Source of the DNA: Actinomycetota bacterium
GTDB lineage: Bacteria > Actinomycetota > Aquicultoria > Aquicultorales > Aquicultoraceae
DNA length: 46,873 bases
Reading direction: 5' to 3'
Assembly: GCA_030018005.1 (NCBI GenBank)
Contig: JASEGT010000008.1
Coordinates: 1 to 46,873 of the forward strand
The first letter of the stretch is position 1, and every line of letters begins with the position of its first letter. Shown in pieces: positions 35,834 to 44,463 of the stretch. The translations under genes and the position numbers were made by a program. The notes under the pieces were generated by a model, which saw only the letters and a program-made list of their open reading frames with translations, had not been told where the DNA came from and ran no database searches.

Positions 35834-36111
35834 TTTAGAAGCAGCACGGTTTCCAACACAGGACTCGTTGCTCTAAGAATTGCCAAAATAGCTGCTTCAG
35901 CCACTGATACTGCTCATAGCAGGGTATTCCTCCGAACGCGCGTTCATGCGCAACCGGCTCTGGCTTCAGAACCGGCACTCATCTTCGCGTTCTGCGTGTC
36001 TGTCTCGTCATATTCTTTAAGGTTTTTCTCTGAAGACCGATATTTTTAGAGTAACAGCAAAGCTCTAGTAGGTATCGATCAGCAGTTCTATGAACGGCGG
36101 GGAGACGACCA

Positions 36112-39100
36112 TTGCAGGAACGTTATGATTTTCTCGAAAAATTATTGGAAAATTCGGCGGTGGCGACCTTCGTTATCGATAGAGATCATAAGGTCATCTT
36201 CTGGAACGGAGCCTGCGCAAAATTAACCGGCTTAAGCAAATCTGAGGTCATTGGAACGAGCGATCACTGGAAAGCGTTTTACAGTCACCGGCGGCCGTGC
36301 TTGTCGGATATTGTGGTCGACGGGGATTATCACGAACTCCCGAATTTCTTTACAACATACGGCGAATCGAAGCTCGTACCCGGCGCTGTGAGTGCGGAGA
36401 CATGGTACGAGGACATGGGAGGCCGGACAAGGTATGTCTTCTTCGAAGCCGCACCTGTCTGTGACGCAAAAGGCGAGTTAATCGCTGCAATAGAGACATT
36501 GCAGGACTTCACCGAACACAAGAAAGTCGAAGAGGCTCTTGAGGATGAACGAAGTTTCAATGCGGCGGTGTTAGAGACGGCGGGCGCGATTGTGGCCGTA
36601 CTCGACCAGGATGGCCGTATCGCACAATTCAACCGCGCCTGCGAGCAAGCGACAGGCTACACGTTCGAAGAGGTGCGCGGAGAATATGTGTTCGACCTCT
36701 TGATTCTGCCGGAAGAGAGAGAGGACGTTGAGCGTGTATTTCAAAACCTGAAAGCGGGCATGTTCCCCAACACCTATAAGAATTATTGGCTGACCAAGGA
36801 TGGCAGTCGGCGCCTCATCGCATGGTCAAATACTGCGTTGGTCGGGCACGATGGGAATGTTGAGTGGGTCATTGCTACCGGAATCGATATTACAGAGAAT
36901 TATAAGGCCGAAGAAGAATCGACCCTCAAATCCCTGCTTCTTGATTGCGCGAAGGACGCGGTCGTCGTCCATGACTTTGAGGGAAATCATATCTACGTAA
37001 ATGAAGCTGCCTGTAAACAAAGAGGTAAGACGCGCGAAGAGCTTCTCAACATGTCCGTTAAAGACTTCATCCCTCCCAAGCTCGCGCATCAGTTCGACGA
37101 GAGAATCGAATTATTGAAGAAGAACCGCAGCTTGGTCTTCGAATCGTTTCACACAAAACCGGACGGGACTTTGTTTTACGTTGAGGTCTATGCCGGTGTT
37201 ATCGAGTTTCAAGGTGAAGATGTGGTCATCTCTATAGCGCGCGACATTACCGACCGTAAGGATTCTGAAAGATTGCTCAAAGAGAGCGAGGAACGCTACC
37301 GTCGGCTTATTGAATTATCCCCAGTTGCGCTAGCCGTCCATAGCGGTGGAAAGGTCGTCTACGCTAACGCGGCGGCAGCGAAGCTCCTTGGCGCCTCGAA
37401 ACCTGCTGAACTCATTGACAAACCGGTTCTCAGCTTTGTCCACCCCGAAGACCATGCTCTAGTAAAAGAGCGGATTTCTCTGATGATGCAGGGCAATGAG
37501 GTCGATCTAACCGAAGAAAGGTTTGTCCGTCTCGATGGCGGGATAATAGATGTCGAGGTAGCGGCCTCTCCGATTATGTACAACGGCAAGCAGGCCATCC
37601 AAGTCACAGTCAGGGATGTGACCGAGCACAGACAAGCGTTGGCCGCTGTCGTGGAGGCGAAAGAGCGGGTGGAACAGCTCTACCGCGTCATGCCGAGTGC
37701 TGTTTTCACCGTCGACCGCGAGTCTCTTATCACTAGTTTCAACGATAAAGCTGTTCAGATAACCGGCTATGAGGCGTCCGAGATAATCGGCCGGAAGTGC
37801 TCGGAATTCGCGCTTGAACCCTGCACTAACAAATGTGGCCTGTTCTCGTCGGACGTACAAAAACCGATTATGGGCAGGGAGTGTACAATACGCCGCAAGG
37901 ACGGCGAAATCCGGACACTCTCGAAGAACGTGGATGTAGTTCGCGACGCCGACGGCAACGTAATCGGCGGCGTTGAGAGTTTTGAGGATATCACCGAGCG
38001 TAAGCATGCCGAAGAGATGCTCAACTATATGGCATTTTATGACCTGCTTACTGATTTGCCCAACCGCACACTGCTGTCCGACCGGCTTATCCTAGCTATC
38101 GCCAACGCTCATCGCAGCGGCAATATGATGGCCTTGCTCTTCCTTGACCTAGACAGGTTCAAGACGATAAACGACACGCTTGGCCACACCGTCGGCGACA
38201 AATTACTCCAGCAGGTAGCCGACCGGCTCAAAGGGTGCCTTCGCGAAGGGGATACCATAGCCCGCCTTGGCGGCGATGAGTTTACGTTGCTCTTGCCGCA
38301 GATAGTGACGGTTGATGACGCGACAAGTGTTGCACAGAAAATAATCGATGTTTTGAAGCCACCGTTTGGCTTCGATGGCCGGGAACTTCATATAACGACG
38401 AGCATCGGTATCGCGCTCTATCCGAGTGACGGTAAAGACGTCCAGTCGCTCTTGAAGAACGCGGACATCGCGCTATACCGGGCCAAGGAGCAGGGCAGGA
38501 ACAATTACCAGCTCTACACGCCGTTGATGAACGCCGAAGCGTTCGAGCGGCTGGCGATGGAAGTCAGTATGCGAAAAGCGCTTGAACGCCAGGAGTTCGT
38601 GGTCTATTACCAACCGCAAGTAGATTTGAAGACCGGAGCGATAATCGGTATGGAAGCCCTTATTCGCTGGATGCACCCGGATTTAGGTCTGGTCTACCCG
38701 GCGGAGTTTATCCCGATGGCCGAAGAGACGGGCTTGATAGTGCCGATAGGTGAATGGGTGTTGCGTACCGCGTGTGAGCAGAACAAAGCCTGGCAAGACG
38801 CGGGATATGCTCCGATAAGGATGGCCGTCAATTTGTCTTGTCGCCAGTTCCAGCAGGTTGACTTAGCTGAGAGGGTGGCGCGGATTGTAAAAGAGACCGG
38901 CCTCGACCCCAGGTATCTGGAGTTGGAGATAACCGAGAGCGTTCTTATGAAAGACGCCGATGCCGCAGTCGACACACTCAATAAGTTGAAGAAAAAAGGA
39001 ATCTATATTTCAATAGATGATTTCGGCACCGGGTATTCATCCCTTGGATATTTGAAACGGTTTCCGATTGACGTTCTCAAAATAGACCGGTCGTTCATCA

Positions 39101-39330
39101 GGGAGCTGAGTGCCGGAACCGAAGACGCCGCAATTGCCACCGCGATAATAACGGTCGCGCACACCATGAAACTGAAGGCGCTTGCGGAAGGCGTCGAGAC
39201 CTTGGAGCAGCTAGAGCTCTTGAGGTCGCTCAAGTGTGATAGCATGCAAGGCTTTATCTTCAGCCGCCCCGTACCCGCCGAAGAAGCGTCCAGAATATTG
39301 GGCGAGGAGCGCCAGATTCGTGTAGCCTAG
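36112..39330 (+). CDS. Multi-PAS GGDEF-EAL cyclic di-GMP signalling protein
   Basis: 1072 residues, no clear membrane span. About five PAS domains occupy residues 1-640 (repeats of [95 protein letters not shown]), the first and fifth with Cys-containing or long loops. A GGDEF domain follows ([44 protein letters not shown]), with an intact GGDEF signature, then an EAL domain ([49 protein letters not shown]) with its metal and catalytic residues present. It may synthesise or degrade c-di-GMP in response to redox, gas or ligand cues. TTG 36112 has GGGGAG upstream. The 278 bp before it hold nothing recognisable. It may act with the HD-GYP proteins at 12-15 kb. Confidence 0.93.
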   Translation: MQERYDFLEKLLENSAVATFVIDRDHKVIFWNGACAKLTGLSKSEVIGTSDHWKAFYSHRRPCLSDIVVDGDYHELPNFFTTYGESKLVPGAVSAETWYEDMGGRTRYVFFEAAPVCDAKGELIAAIETLQDFTEHKKVEEALEDERSFNAAVLETAGAIVAVLDQDGRIAQFNRACEQATGYTFEEVRGEYVFDLLILPEEREDVERVFQNLKAGMFPNTYKNYWLTKDGSRRLIAWSNTALVGHDGNVEWVIATGIDITENYKAEEESTLKSLLLDCAKDAVVVHDFEGNHIYVNEAACKQRGKTREELLNMSVKDFIPPKLAHQFDERIELLKKNRSLVFESFHTKPDGTLFYVEVYAGVIEFQGEDVVISIARDITDRKDSERLLKESEERYRRLIELSPVALAVHSGGKVVYANAAAAKLLGASKPAELIDKPVLSFVHPEDHALVKERISLMMQGNEVDLTEERFVRLDGGIIDVEVAASPIMYNGKQAIQVTVRDVTEHRQALAAVVEAKERVEQLYRVMPSAVFTVDRESLITSFNDKAVQITGYEASEIIGRKCSEFALEPCTNKCGLFSSDVQKPIMGRECTIRRKDGEIRTLSKNVDVVRDADGNVIGGVESFEDITERKHAEEMLNYMAFYDLLTDLPNRTLLSDRLILAIANAHRSGNMMALLFLDLDRFKTINDTLGHTVGDKLLQQVADRLKGCLREGDTIARLGGDEFTLLLPQIVTVDDATSVAQKIIDVLKPPFGFDGRELHITTSIGIALYPSDGKDVQSLLKNADIALYRAKEQGRNNYQLYTPLMNAEAFERLAMEVSMRKALERQEFVVYYQPQVDLKTGAIIGMEALIRWMHPDLGLVYPAEFIPMAEETGLIVPIGEWVLRTACEQNKAWQDAGYAPIRMAVNLSCRQFQQVDLAERVARIVKETGLDPRYLELEITESVLMKDADAAVDTLNKLKKKGIYISIDDFGTGYSSLGYLKRFPIDVLKIDRSFIRELSAGTEDAAIATAIITVAHTMKLKALAEGVETLEQLELLRSLKCDSMQGFIFSRPVPAEEASRILGEERQIRVA

Positions 39331-39563
39331 CATGTCTGTTGAAGCCGCTCTCACAGAATCCGTCGTCAGAAATCGCATGTCGACACACAGCGTTTCTAAG
39401 CCAAGTATCCCCAAGGCTCGTCTATGTAAAAGACTTAACGCAAGTTGGCGTAAAACCGCGCAAAATATCCGATAATCTTTATTATTTTGACCCCATTTTA
39501 GCTATAATGAGGAATATTGTTTGAGTGCGGCATTCTTAAGCGAAGTGTCAAAGTGGAGGCAGA

Positions 39564-40397
39564 ATGGATAGCAGGCCGATAGGCATATTCGACTCGGGGC
39601 TCGGTGGCTTGACGGTCGTCAGTGAGATTATGCGCCAGCTCCCGCATGAGCAGACGCTTTATTTCGGTGATACGGCCAGGTTTCCTTACGGGCCGCGCAG
39701 CGCGGAGGAGCTCCGGGGTTTTGTCTTTGAAATAATAGATTTTTTGCTCATATATGATGTGAAGTTCATAGTGATAGCCTGCAATAGCGCGTCGGCGGCC
39801 GCACTCGAAGCGGCCCAGCAATTCTACAGCATCCCGATTATCGGCGTGATCGAGCCGGGCGCGCGCGCGGCGGTTCAGGCGACGCGGAACCGGCGCGTGG
39901 GAGTCATAGGAACGCAAGCGACGATATCGAGCGGCTCATATATTACCTCCATGAAGACCATAGATGCCGGAGTTAAAGCCTATTCGCTGGCTTGCCCGGA
40001 ACTCGCGGATTTCGTGGAGCGCGATGAGATAACAGGCGAGAGGGTGGAGGGGGCCATCAAATGGTACCTCGACCCGTTAGTGCGAGACGGCATCGATAGC
40101 CTGATTCTCGGATGCACGCACTACCCGCTGTTGTCGGAGACGATTGCGAAAGTCGCGGGAGATGATATTACATTGATAAGCTCGGCCGAGGAAACGGCGC
40201 GCGAACTCAAGGAATTTCTGCAGCGAAAAGACAGCTTCCGCGAGGGCGGCGTAAGACCCGAGCCGAGATTTTTCTCGAGCGGGGACGAGGGTGTCTTTGG
40301 CCGGCTGGGGGCACGGTTTTTAGGACAGGAGATAGCTCGCGTCGAGCGCGTCCATCTTCCTTTTAAGGCAAAGGTGAATCGCGTTGAAAAAGGATAG
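39564..40397 (+). CDS. murI: Glutamate racemase
   Basis: 277 residues. The catalytic cysteines are C73 in VIACNSASAAAL and C184 in LILGCTHYPLL; the start PIGIFDSGLGGLTVV and GDTARFPYGPRS are typical. It supplies D-glutamate for peptidoglycan. GTGGAGG precedes the ATG by five bases. A TATAAT (39503-39508) lies 55 bp upstream without a good -35 partner; a TTGACC 10 bp before it is too close. It overlaps the following queT-like gene by 14 bp and starts a run murI-queT-rph-rdgB. Confidence 0.95.
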   Translation: MDSRPIGIFDSGLGGLTVVSEIMRQLPHEQTLYFGDTARFPYGPRSAEELRGFVFEIIDFLLIYDVKFIVIACNSASAAALEAAQQFYSIPIIGVIEPGARAAVQATRNRRVGVIGTQATISSGSYITSMKTIDAGVKAYSLACPELADFVERDEITGERVEGAIKWYLDPLVRDGIDSLILGCTHYPLLSETIAKVAGDDITLISSAEETARELKEFLQRKDSFREGGVRPEPRFFSSGDEGVFGRLGARFLGQEIARVERVHLPFKAKVNRVEKG

Positions 40398-40902
40398 GAT
40401 CATCTGGCTCACAAGAGGAGCTGTAATCGCGGCGATGTATGTGGCGCTTACAGTGACGCCTCCGCTTAACGCCATAAGCTTCGGAATGGTTCAATTTAGG
40501 CTCTCCGAAGCCCTTGGCATATTGGCGTTTTTTGAGCCGGCGGCGATACCGGGTCTGTTCGTCGGCTGTCTGCTGGCAAATAGTATCGGTACGCTCATGG
40601 GGACATCCTTGGGCATCCTCGATATAGTATTCGGCTCGCTCCTGACCTTGCTTTCGGCGGTGTTTATCTGGAGAATCAAGCAGCCCTTGCTGGCGTTGAC
40701 GGCGCCGGTGGTGCTCAATGCTTTTGGCGTTGCCGCGCTTCTTAAAATAGTCCTCGACCTCCCGTATTGGCCGAGTGTTCTCTTTGTGGGAATCGGACAG
40801 ACGGTCGTCGTATATGGTCTGGGATACCCCCTTTTATTACTCATGCTGAAGCGGCGGATTCTAATCAGGGAAGATATATTTCGCGAAAAAATGAACCGTT
40901 AA
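40384..40902 (+). CDS. queT: QueT-family transporter (ECF substrate-binding component)
   Basis: 172 residues with five to six hydrophobic segments: LTRGAVIAAMYVALTVTPPLN, FRLSEALGILAFFEPAAIPGLFVG, ANSIGTLMGTSLGILDIVFGSLLTLLSA, and a C-terminal TVVVYGLGYPLLLLM. The FRLSEAL and PAAIPGLFVGC region is the QueT family mark. Relatives are substrate-binding S components of energy-coupling factor transporters, thought to import queuosine precursors. No preQ1 riboswitch is possible directly upstream because the gene overlaps murI. TTG 40384 has AAAGGTGA upstream. Substrate assignment is by family only. Confidence 0.85.
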   Translation: MKKDRIIWLTRGAVIAAMYVALTVTPPLNAISFGMVQFRLSEALGILAFFEPAAIPGLFVGCLLANSIGTLMGTSLGILDIVFGSLLTLLSAVFIWRIKQPLLALTAPVVLNAFGVAALLKIVLDLPYWPSVLFVGIGQTVVVYGLGYPLLLLMLKRRILIREDIFREKMNR

Positions 40903-41091
40903 ATAGTCGAAGTCGGGTACACGATCATCCAAATCTACTATCTGAGAGAGTGTACAGACCGGATAATCCCAACCGCGAGCCTTATATTGCCAACCAGCGC
41001 TTATTGCTATAACGTGGAAACAAGCATTGATAAAAATCCTCAAGCGTCGCGGGTGTTTGAGCCGCGATATCAAATAACGAAGGAGAGACTC

Positions 41092-41847
41092 ATGGAGCGC
41101 GTCGACGGAAGGCGTCCCGACGATATACGGGAGGTCAACATAACCAGGAACTACTTGCCGCACGCGGAGGGCTCGGTCCTTATCGAGATGGGTAACACAA
41201 ATGTCATCTGCACTGCTACAGTCGAGGATAGAGTCCCGAATTGGCTGCGCGGGCAGGGTCAGGGCTGGGTTACCGCCGAATACGGCATGCTGCCGCGCTC
41301 GACCGGCATCAGGATGGTGCGTGAGGCGAGCCAGGGCCGCGTTGGAGGGCGTACCCATGAGATTCAGCGCCTAATCGGGCGCTCGCTCCGTTCGGTGGTA
41401 GACCTCAAGGCGTTGCCCGAGGTGACTATTTGGATAGATTGCGATGTGGTGCGGGCCGACGGCGGCACGCGGACCGCATCGATTACCGGCGCGTTTATTG
41501 CATTATACGACGCGCTCAGGTGGCTCGTCGCGAATAGGAGAGTAGCCGAGTTGCCGCTCTCTGATTTTGTGTCGGCGGTAAGTGTAGGCGTCGTCGACGG
41601 TGTCCCGCTGCTCGACCTCTGTTATGAGGAGGATTGCAGGGCGCAGGTCGACATGAATGTGGTCATGACGGCGTCGGGCAAGTTCATTGAGGTTCAGGGA
41701 ACCGCCGAAGAACACCCTTTTGAACGCTCTGAGCTGGAGCAGCTCCTCAATTTAGCGGAAAAAGGAGCCTCGGAGCTTATCTCCTTGCAGCGCGAGATTC
41801 TCGGAAAGGATTTGTCGGTCAATGTTGGAACTCATCATAGCAAGTAA
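41092..41847 (+). CDS. rph: Ribonuclease PH
   Basis: 251 residues. Motifs: [34 protein letters not shown] reading in short blocks, [52 protein letters not shown] and [21 protein letters not shown]. It is a phosphate-dependent 3'-5' exoribonuclease that trims tRNA precursors. The start is ATG 41092 with AAGGAG six bases upstream; an in-frame upstream extension to 40987 lacks homology-like sequence. It overlaps rdgB by 26 bp. Confidence 0.96.
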   Translation: MERVDGRRPDDIREVNITRNYLPHAEGSVLIEMGNTNVICTATVEDRVPNWLRGQGQGWVTAEYGMLPRSTGIRMVREASQGRVGGRTHEIQRLIGRSLRSVVDLKALPEVTIWIDCDVVRADGGTRTASITGAFIALYDALRWLVANRRVAELPLSDFVSAVSVGVVDGVPLLDLCYEEDCRAQVDMNVVMTASGKFIEVQGTAEEHPFERSELEQLLNLAEKGASELISLQREILGKDLSVNVGTHHSK

Positions 41848-42433
41848 GAACGACGGCAAAATCAAGGAAATCGTTGATATCCTAGAGTTGTCCGACTTGA
41901 GGGTCTACACGTATAAAGATTTTCCCGACTGGCCGGACGTCGAGGAGACCGGGACGACGTTTTACGATAACGCCCTGCTTAAAGTGGAGGCTTTGGTCGA
42001 GAAGTACGGTAAACCGGCTGTCTCTGATGATTCCGGGCTTGAGGTAGATGCTCTGGGAGGCGACCCCGGCGTTGACTCGGCCATATACGCGGGCGAGCAT
42101 GGAAACGCCGCCAAGAACAACGAGAAGCTGCTGCGGGCGCTCGACGGCGTGCCCGAGAATGAGCGAACCGCGCGTTTTCGCTGCGTGGCTATACTAATGA
42201 CACCGGACGGCTGGCGGGTTTCGACCGAAGGTACAGTCGAGGGGCGCATAGGCTTTGAGCCGCGCGGTGCGCTGGGGTTCGGCTACGACCCGCTCTTTTT
42301 TCCCACAGGGGAGACCCGCACAGTCGCCGAGATGGGCCTAGATGAAAAGAACAAGATAAGCCATCGCGGGCATGCGTTCATGAAGATGCGGGATAAGATG
42401 GAAGAGGTTCGCGAGCATTTGAAGGATTCGTAA
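41822..42433 (+). CDS. rdgB: XTP/dITP diphosphatase (non-canonical purine NTPase)
   Basis: 203 residues. Motifs: [60 protein letters not shown], and the C-terminal [10 protein letters not shown] and [11 protein letters not shown]. It hydrolyses XTP, dITP and ITP to monophosphates and keeps damaged purines out of nucleic acids. It overlaps rph by 26 bp, and the rph-rdgB order is conserved in many bacteria. It is followed by tRNA-Pro. Confidence 0.95.
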   Translation: MLELIIASKNDGKIKEIVDILELSDLRVYTYKDFPDWPDVEETGTTFYDNALLKVEALVEKYGKPAVSDDSGLEVDALGGDPGVDSAIYAGEHGNAAKNNEKLLRALDGVPENERTARFRCVAILMTPDGWRVSTEGTVEGRIGFEPRGALGFGYDPLFFPTGETRTVAEMGLDEKNKISHRGHAFMKMRDKMEEVREHLKDS

Positions 42434-42537
42434 TCCCATTGCCGCGAGGGCCGCGTGGGTGACACGCAATGATACGCGACAACGAACAGACATTAATTAC
42501 TGCACTTTCCACCGACTATGTGTTAAAATACCATCTG

Positions 42538-42556
42538 GCATACCTTCAGGGTATGC
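42538..42556 (+). other. Hairpin in the 5' leader of tRNA-Pro
   Basis: GCATACC-TTCAG-GGTATGC, seven perfect base pairs, ends 9 bp before the tRNA. A weak promoter (TGCACT 42501, TAAAAT 42524) would place it at the very 5' end of the transcript. Confidence 0.5.
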
Positions 42557-42565
42557 AATATATTT

Positions 42566-42640
42566 CGGGGTGTGGCTCAGTTTGGTTAGAGCACCGGTTT
42601 TGGGAACCGGGGGTCGGAGGTTCGAATCCTCTCACCCCGA
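42566..42640 (+). tRNA. tRNA-Pro (anticodon TGG)
   Basis: Cloverleaf seen by eye: acceptor CGGGGTG/CACCCCG, D-arm GCTC...GAGC, anticodon stem CCGGT/ACCGG with loop TTTGGGA (TGG, proline), five-base variable region and T-arm GGAGG-TTCGAAT-CCTCT. CCA is not encoded. A terminator follows six bases later. The island with AbiE and TOTE begins directly downstream. Confidence 0.95.
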
Positions 42641-42645
42641 CAGCT

Positions 42646-42690
42646 AAATGGCTTGTGAAAAATGCTTTTCACAAGCCATTTTCTTTTTGC
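42646..42690 (+). terminator. tRNA-Pro terminator
   Basis: Perfect 16-bp arms (42646-42661 and 42666-42681) with a 4-base loop, followed by TTCTTTTT-type T-run. Confidence 0.88.
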
Positions 42691-42784
42691 CGAAGAGTTG
42701 AGAGGTGACAGGATTCGAACTGCTACCAAACACTTGAATTATGCTGTGTTAATTCCCTTCATTTTGCTAAGCTTCTAAAATAAA

Positions 42785-42813
42785 TTGACGATAGGATTGG
42801 TAGATGTTACAAT
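42785..42813 (+). promoter_or_regulatory. Promoter of the abiEi-abiEii operon with repeated ATGTTAC boxes
   Basis: TTGACG (42785-42790), 17 bp, TACAAT (42808-42813) with an extended TGT before it. ATGTTAC occurs at 42804-42810 across the -10 and again at 42832-42838, 28 bp apart, so both lie where a repressor could act. AbiEi antitoxins are known to repress their own operons. Confidence 0.7.
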
Positions 42814-42870
42814 ATGTCGGGGTAAATATATATGTTACGACAATAAGTATCATGTGAGGCTAATGAACTA

Positions 42871-43473
42871 ATGGCTAGATCAAAGGTACAACAAGTTCTT
42901 AATATAGTTAATAGAGAGGGAACAATAAGAGCCCGAGATCTTAATGCTTATGGTATTGAACGGGTATACCTGAAGCGAATGAGTGATCGCGGGCTAATTG
43001 AGCATATCGGTCGCGGTCTTTATGCTCTACCTGATGCTGTTCCCACTGAGAACCGTACGCTTGCTGAAGCCGCCAAACGAGTACCTCGTGGAGTAGTGTG
43101 CCTGCTATCGGCACTAAGGTTCCATGGTCTGACTACGCAACTACCTTTTGAAATATGGTTTGCCATCGAAGAAAAGGCAAGAAAACCAAAGATCGATCGC
43201 CCCATGATGCATTTCGTTCGTTTCTCGGGACTTGCTTTTGATGCTGGTATTGAAGAGCATAAGATAGAAGGGGTAACGGTAAAGATTTATTCTCCGGCCA
43301 AGACGGTTGCCGATTGCTTTAAGTATCGCAATAAGATAGGTCTCGATATCGCCATTGAAGCGCTTCGTGAATGTCGCAGGCAGAGAAAATGCTCAAATGA
43401 CGAACTCTGGCATTATGCAAAAATCTGCCGGGTGGCAAATGTTATGAAACCATATCTTGAGGTGATTATGTGA
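42871..43473 (+). CDS. abiEi: AbiEi-type antitoxin (type IV toxin-antitoxin)
   Basis: 200 residues. The N-terminal about 60 residues are a winged-helix domain (RSKVQQVLNIVNREGTIRARDLNAYGI, RVYLKRMSDRGLIEHIGRGLYALP). The remainder matches the AbiEi C-terminal domain: RVPRGVVCLLSALRFHGLTTQLP, MHFVRFSGLAFDAGIEEHKIEGV and the KIYSPAKTVADCFKYRNKIGLDIAIEALRE block. It should repress the operon and prevent toxicity of AbiEii without binding it. GAGG lies 12 bases before the ATG. It overlaps the toxin gene by 4 bp. More AT-rich and different codon use than the housekeeping genes upstream. Confidence 0.92.
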   Translation: MARSKVQQVLNIVNREGTIRARDLNAYGIERVYLKRMSDRGLIEHIGRGLYALPDAVPTENRTLAEAAKRVPRGVVCLLSALRFHGLTTQLPFEIWFAIEEKARKPKIDRPMMHFVRFSGLAFDAGIEEHKIEGVTVKIYSPAKTVADCFKYRNKIGLDIAIEALRECRRQRKCSNDELWHYAKICRVANVMKPYLEVIM

Positions 43474-44393
43474 AAGATAGGCAGATCACCAACTTAGAAG
43501 CCTCAATTCGCCAACGCCTATTAAATCTAAGCAGAACTCACGGCGAAGATTTTGGCTTTGTTCTCACCAGGTATGCAAATGAGCGCTTCTTGTATCGCCT
43601 CTACCAATCCGAGTATGCCGACAGATTTATTTTGAAAGGTGGAATGCTCTTTCTTGCATGGACAGAAGGGCTATATCGACCGACTCGAGATATTGATTTT
43701 CTGGGCTTTGGCGATAACGCTGATGATAGTCTTATCAATACGGTTAAAGATATTTGTGCTACGCCCGTAGAACAAGATGGCCTAGCATTTAATGCTGAGG
43801 ATATTAAAGTCATAGATATTCGTGAGGATGAGGAGAATCAGGGTAAACGGATAACTCTTAATGCAAACCTTGGGGCCGCCCAGATTCCTTTACAACTTGA
43901 TATTGGCTTTGGTGATGCAGTTGTTCCTGAGATTGAAATAATCGAGTATCCGACAATGCTCGGGTCGCCCGCACCAAGGCTTCGGGCATACCCTAAAGAG
44001 ACTGTGGTTGCTGAAAAACTTGAAGCCATAGTTAAGCTAGGCATGGTGAATAGCCGCATGAAAGATTTTTATGACATCTGGATGATGTCAAAGATGTTTG
44101 CTTTCAGCGGTCATTCTCTGCAAGCAGCAATCAAGGCAACATTTCATCGGCGCAAGACACCGATTCCAAACGTAACACCCATAGCTCTTACGCATGAGTT
44201 CGCAGAAGAAAGGGACCATAAAAAGCAGTGGAGCGCATTTCTGAGGCGCAATCGCCTTGATGTAGGCGGTGTTGAATTTAGTCAAGTTATCGATGAAATA
44301 TATTTCTTTTTAAACCCAATTATTTCAGCAATTGCCGCTGATCGTGCTTTTAGTAAGGTTTGGTCTGCGGGAGGGCCTTGGAATGACACTTAA
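43470..44393 (+). CDS. abiEii: AbiEii/AbiGii-type nucleotidyltransferase toxin
   Basis: 307 residues with the nucleotidyltransferase signature: KGGMLFLAW at 56-64 and DID at 74-76 (RPTRDIDFLGFG). Further family blocks are LDIGFGDAV, YPKETVVAEKLEAIVKLG and SRMKDFYDIWMMSK. Characterised AbiEii-type toxins (for example MenT proteins) add nucleotides to tRNA acceptor ends or otherwise block translation and provide abortive phage resistance. GTG 43470 overlaps the antitoxin stop (ATGTGA). The TOTE-type gene follows 70 bp downstream in the same direction. Confidence 0.93.
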   Translation: MKDRQITNLEASIRQRLLNLSRTHGEDFGFVLTRYANERFLYRLYQSEYADRFILKGGMLFLAWTEGLYRPTRDIDFLGFGDNADDSLINTVKDICATPVEQDGLAFNAEDIKVIDIREDEENQGKRITLNANLGAAQIPLQLDIGFGDAVVPEIEIIEYPTMLGSPAPRLRAYPKETVVAEKLEAIVKLGMVNSRMKDFYDIWMMSKMFAFSGHSLQAAIKATFHRRKTPIPNVTPIALTHEFAEERDHKKQWSAFLRRNRLDVGGVEFSQVIDEIYFFLNPIISAIAADRAFSKVWSAGGPWNDT

Positions 44394-44463
44394 TGACGTG
44401 GATTGTATGGTGACATATCTCATTATATAAGAGATGTGGGATTTCGCCGAAAGGGAAATATTT

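Noticed and set aside
39487-39508. TTGACC/TATAAT as the murI promoter
   Set aside because: The spacing is only 10 bp; the TATAAT may be real but needs a different upstream element.
40903-41091. preQ1 riboswitch or an N-terminal extension of RNase PH
   Set aside because: The queT-like gene overlaps murI, so this region is downstream of it, and RNase PH homology and AAGGAG place the start at 41092.
42459-42708. Small open frames spanning tRNA-Pro
   Set aside because: They run across a clear cloverleaf and its terminator.
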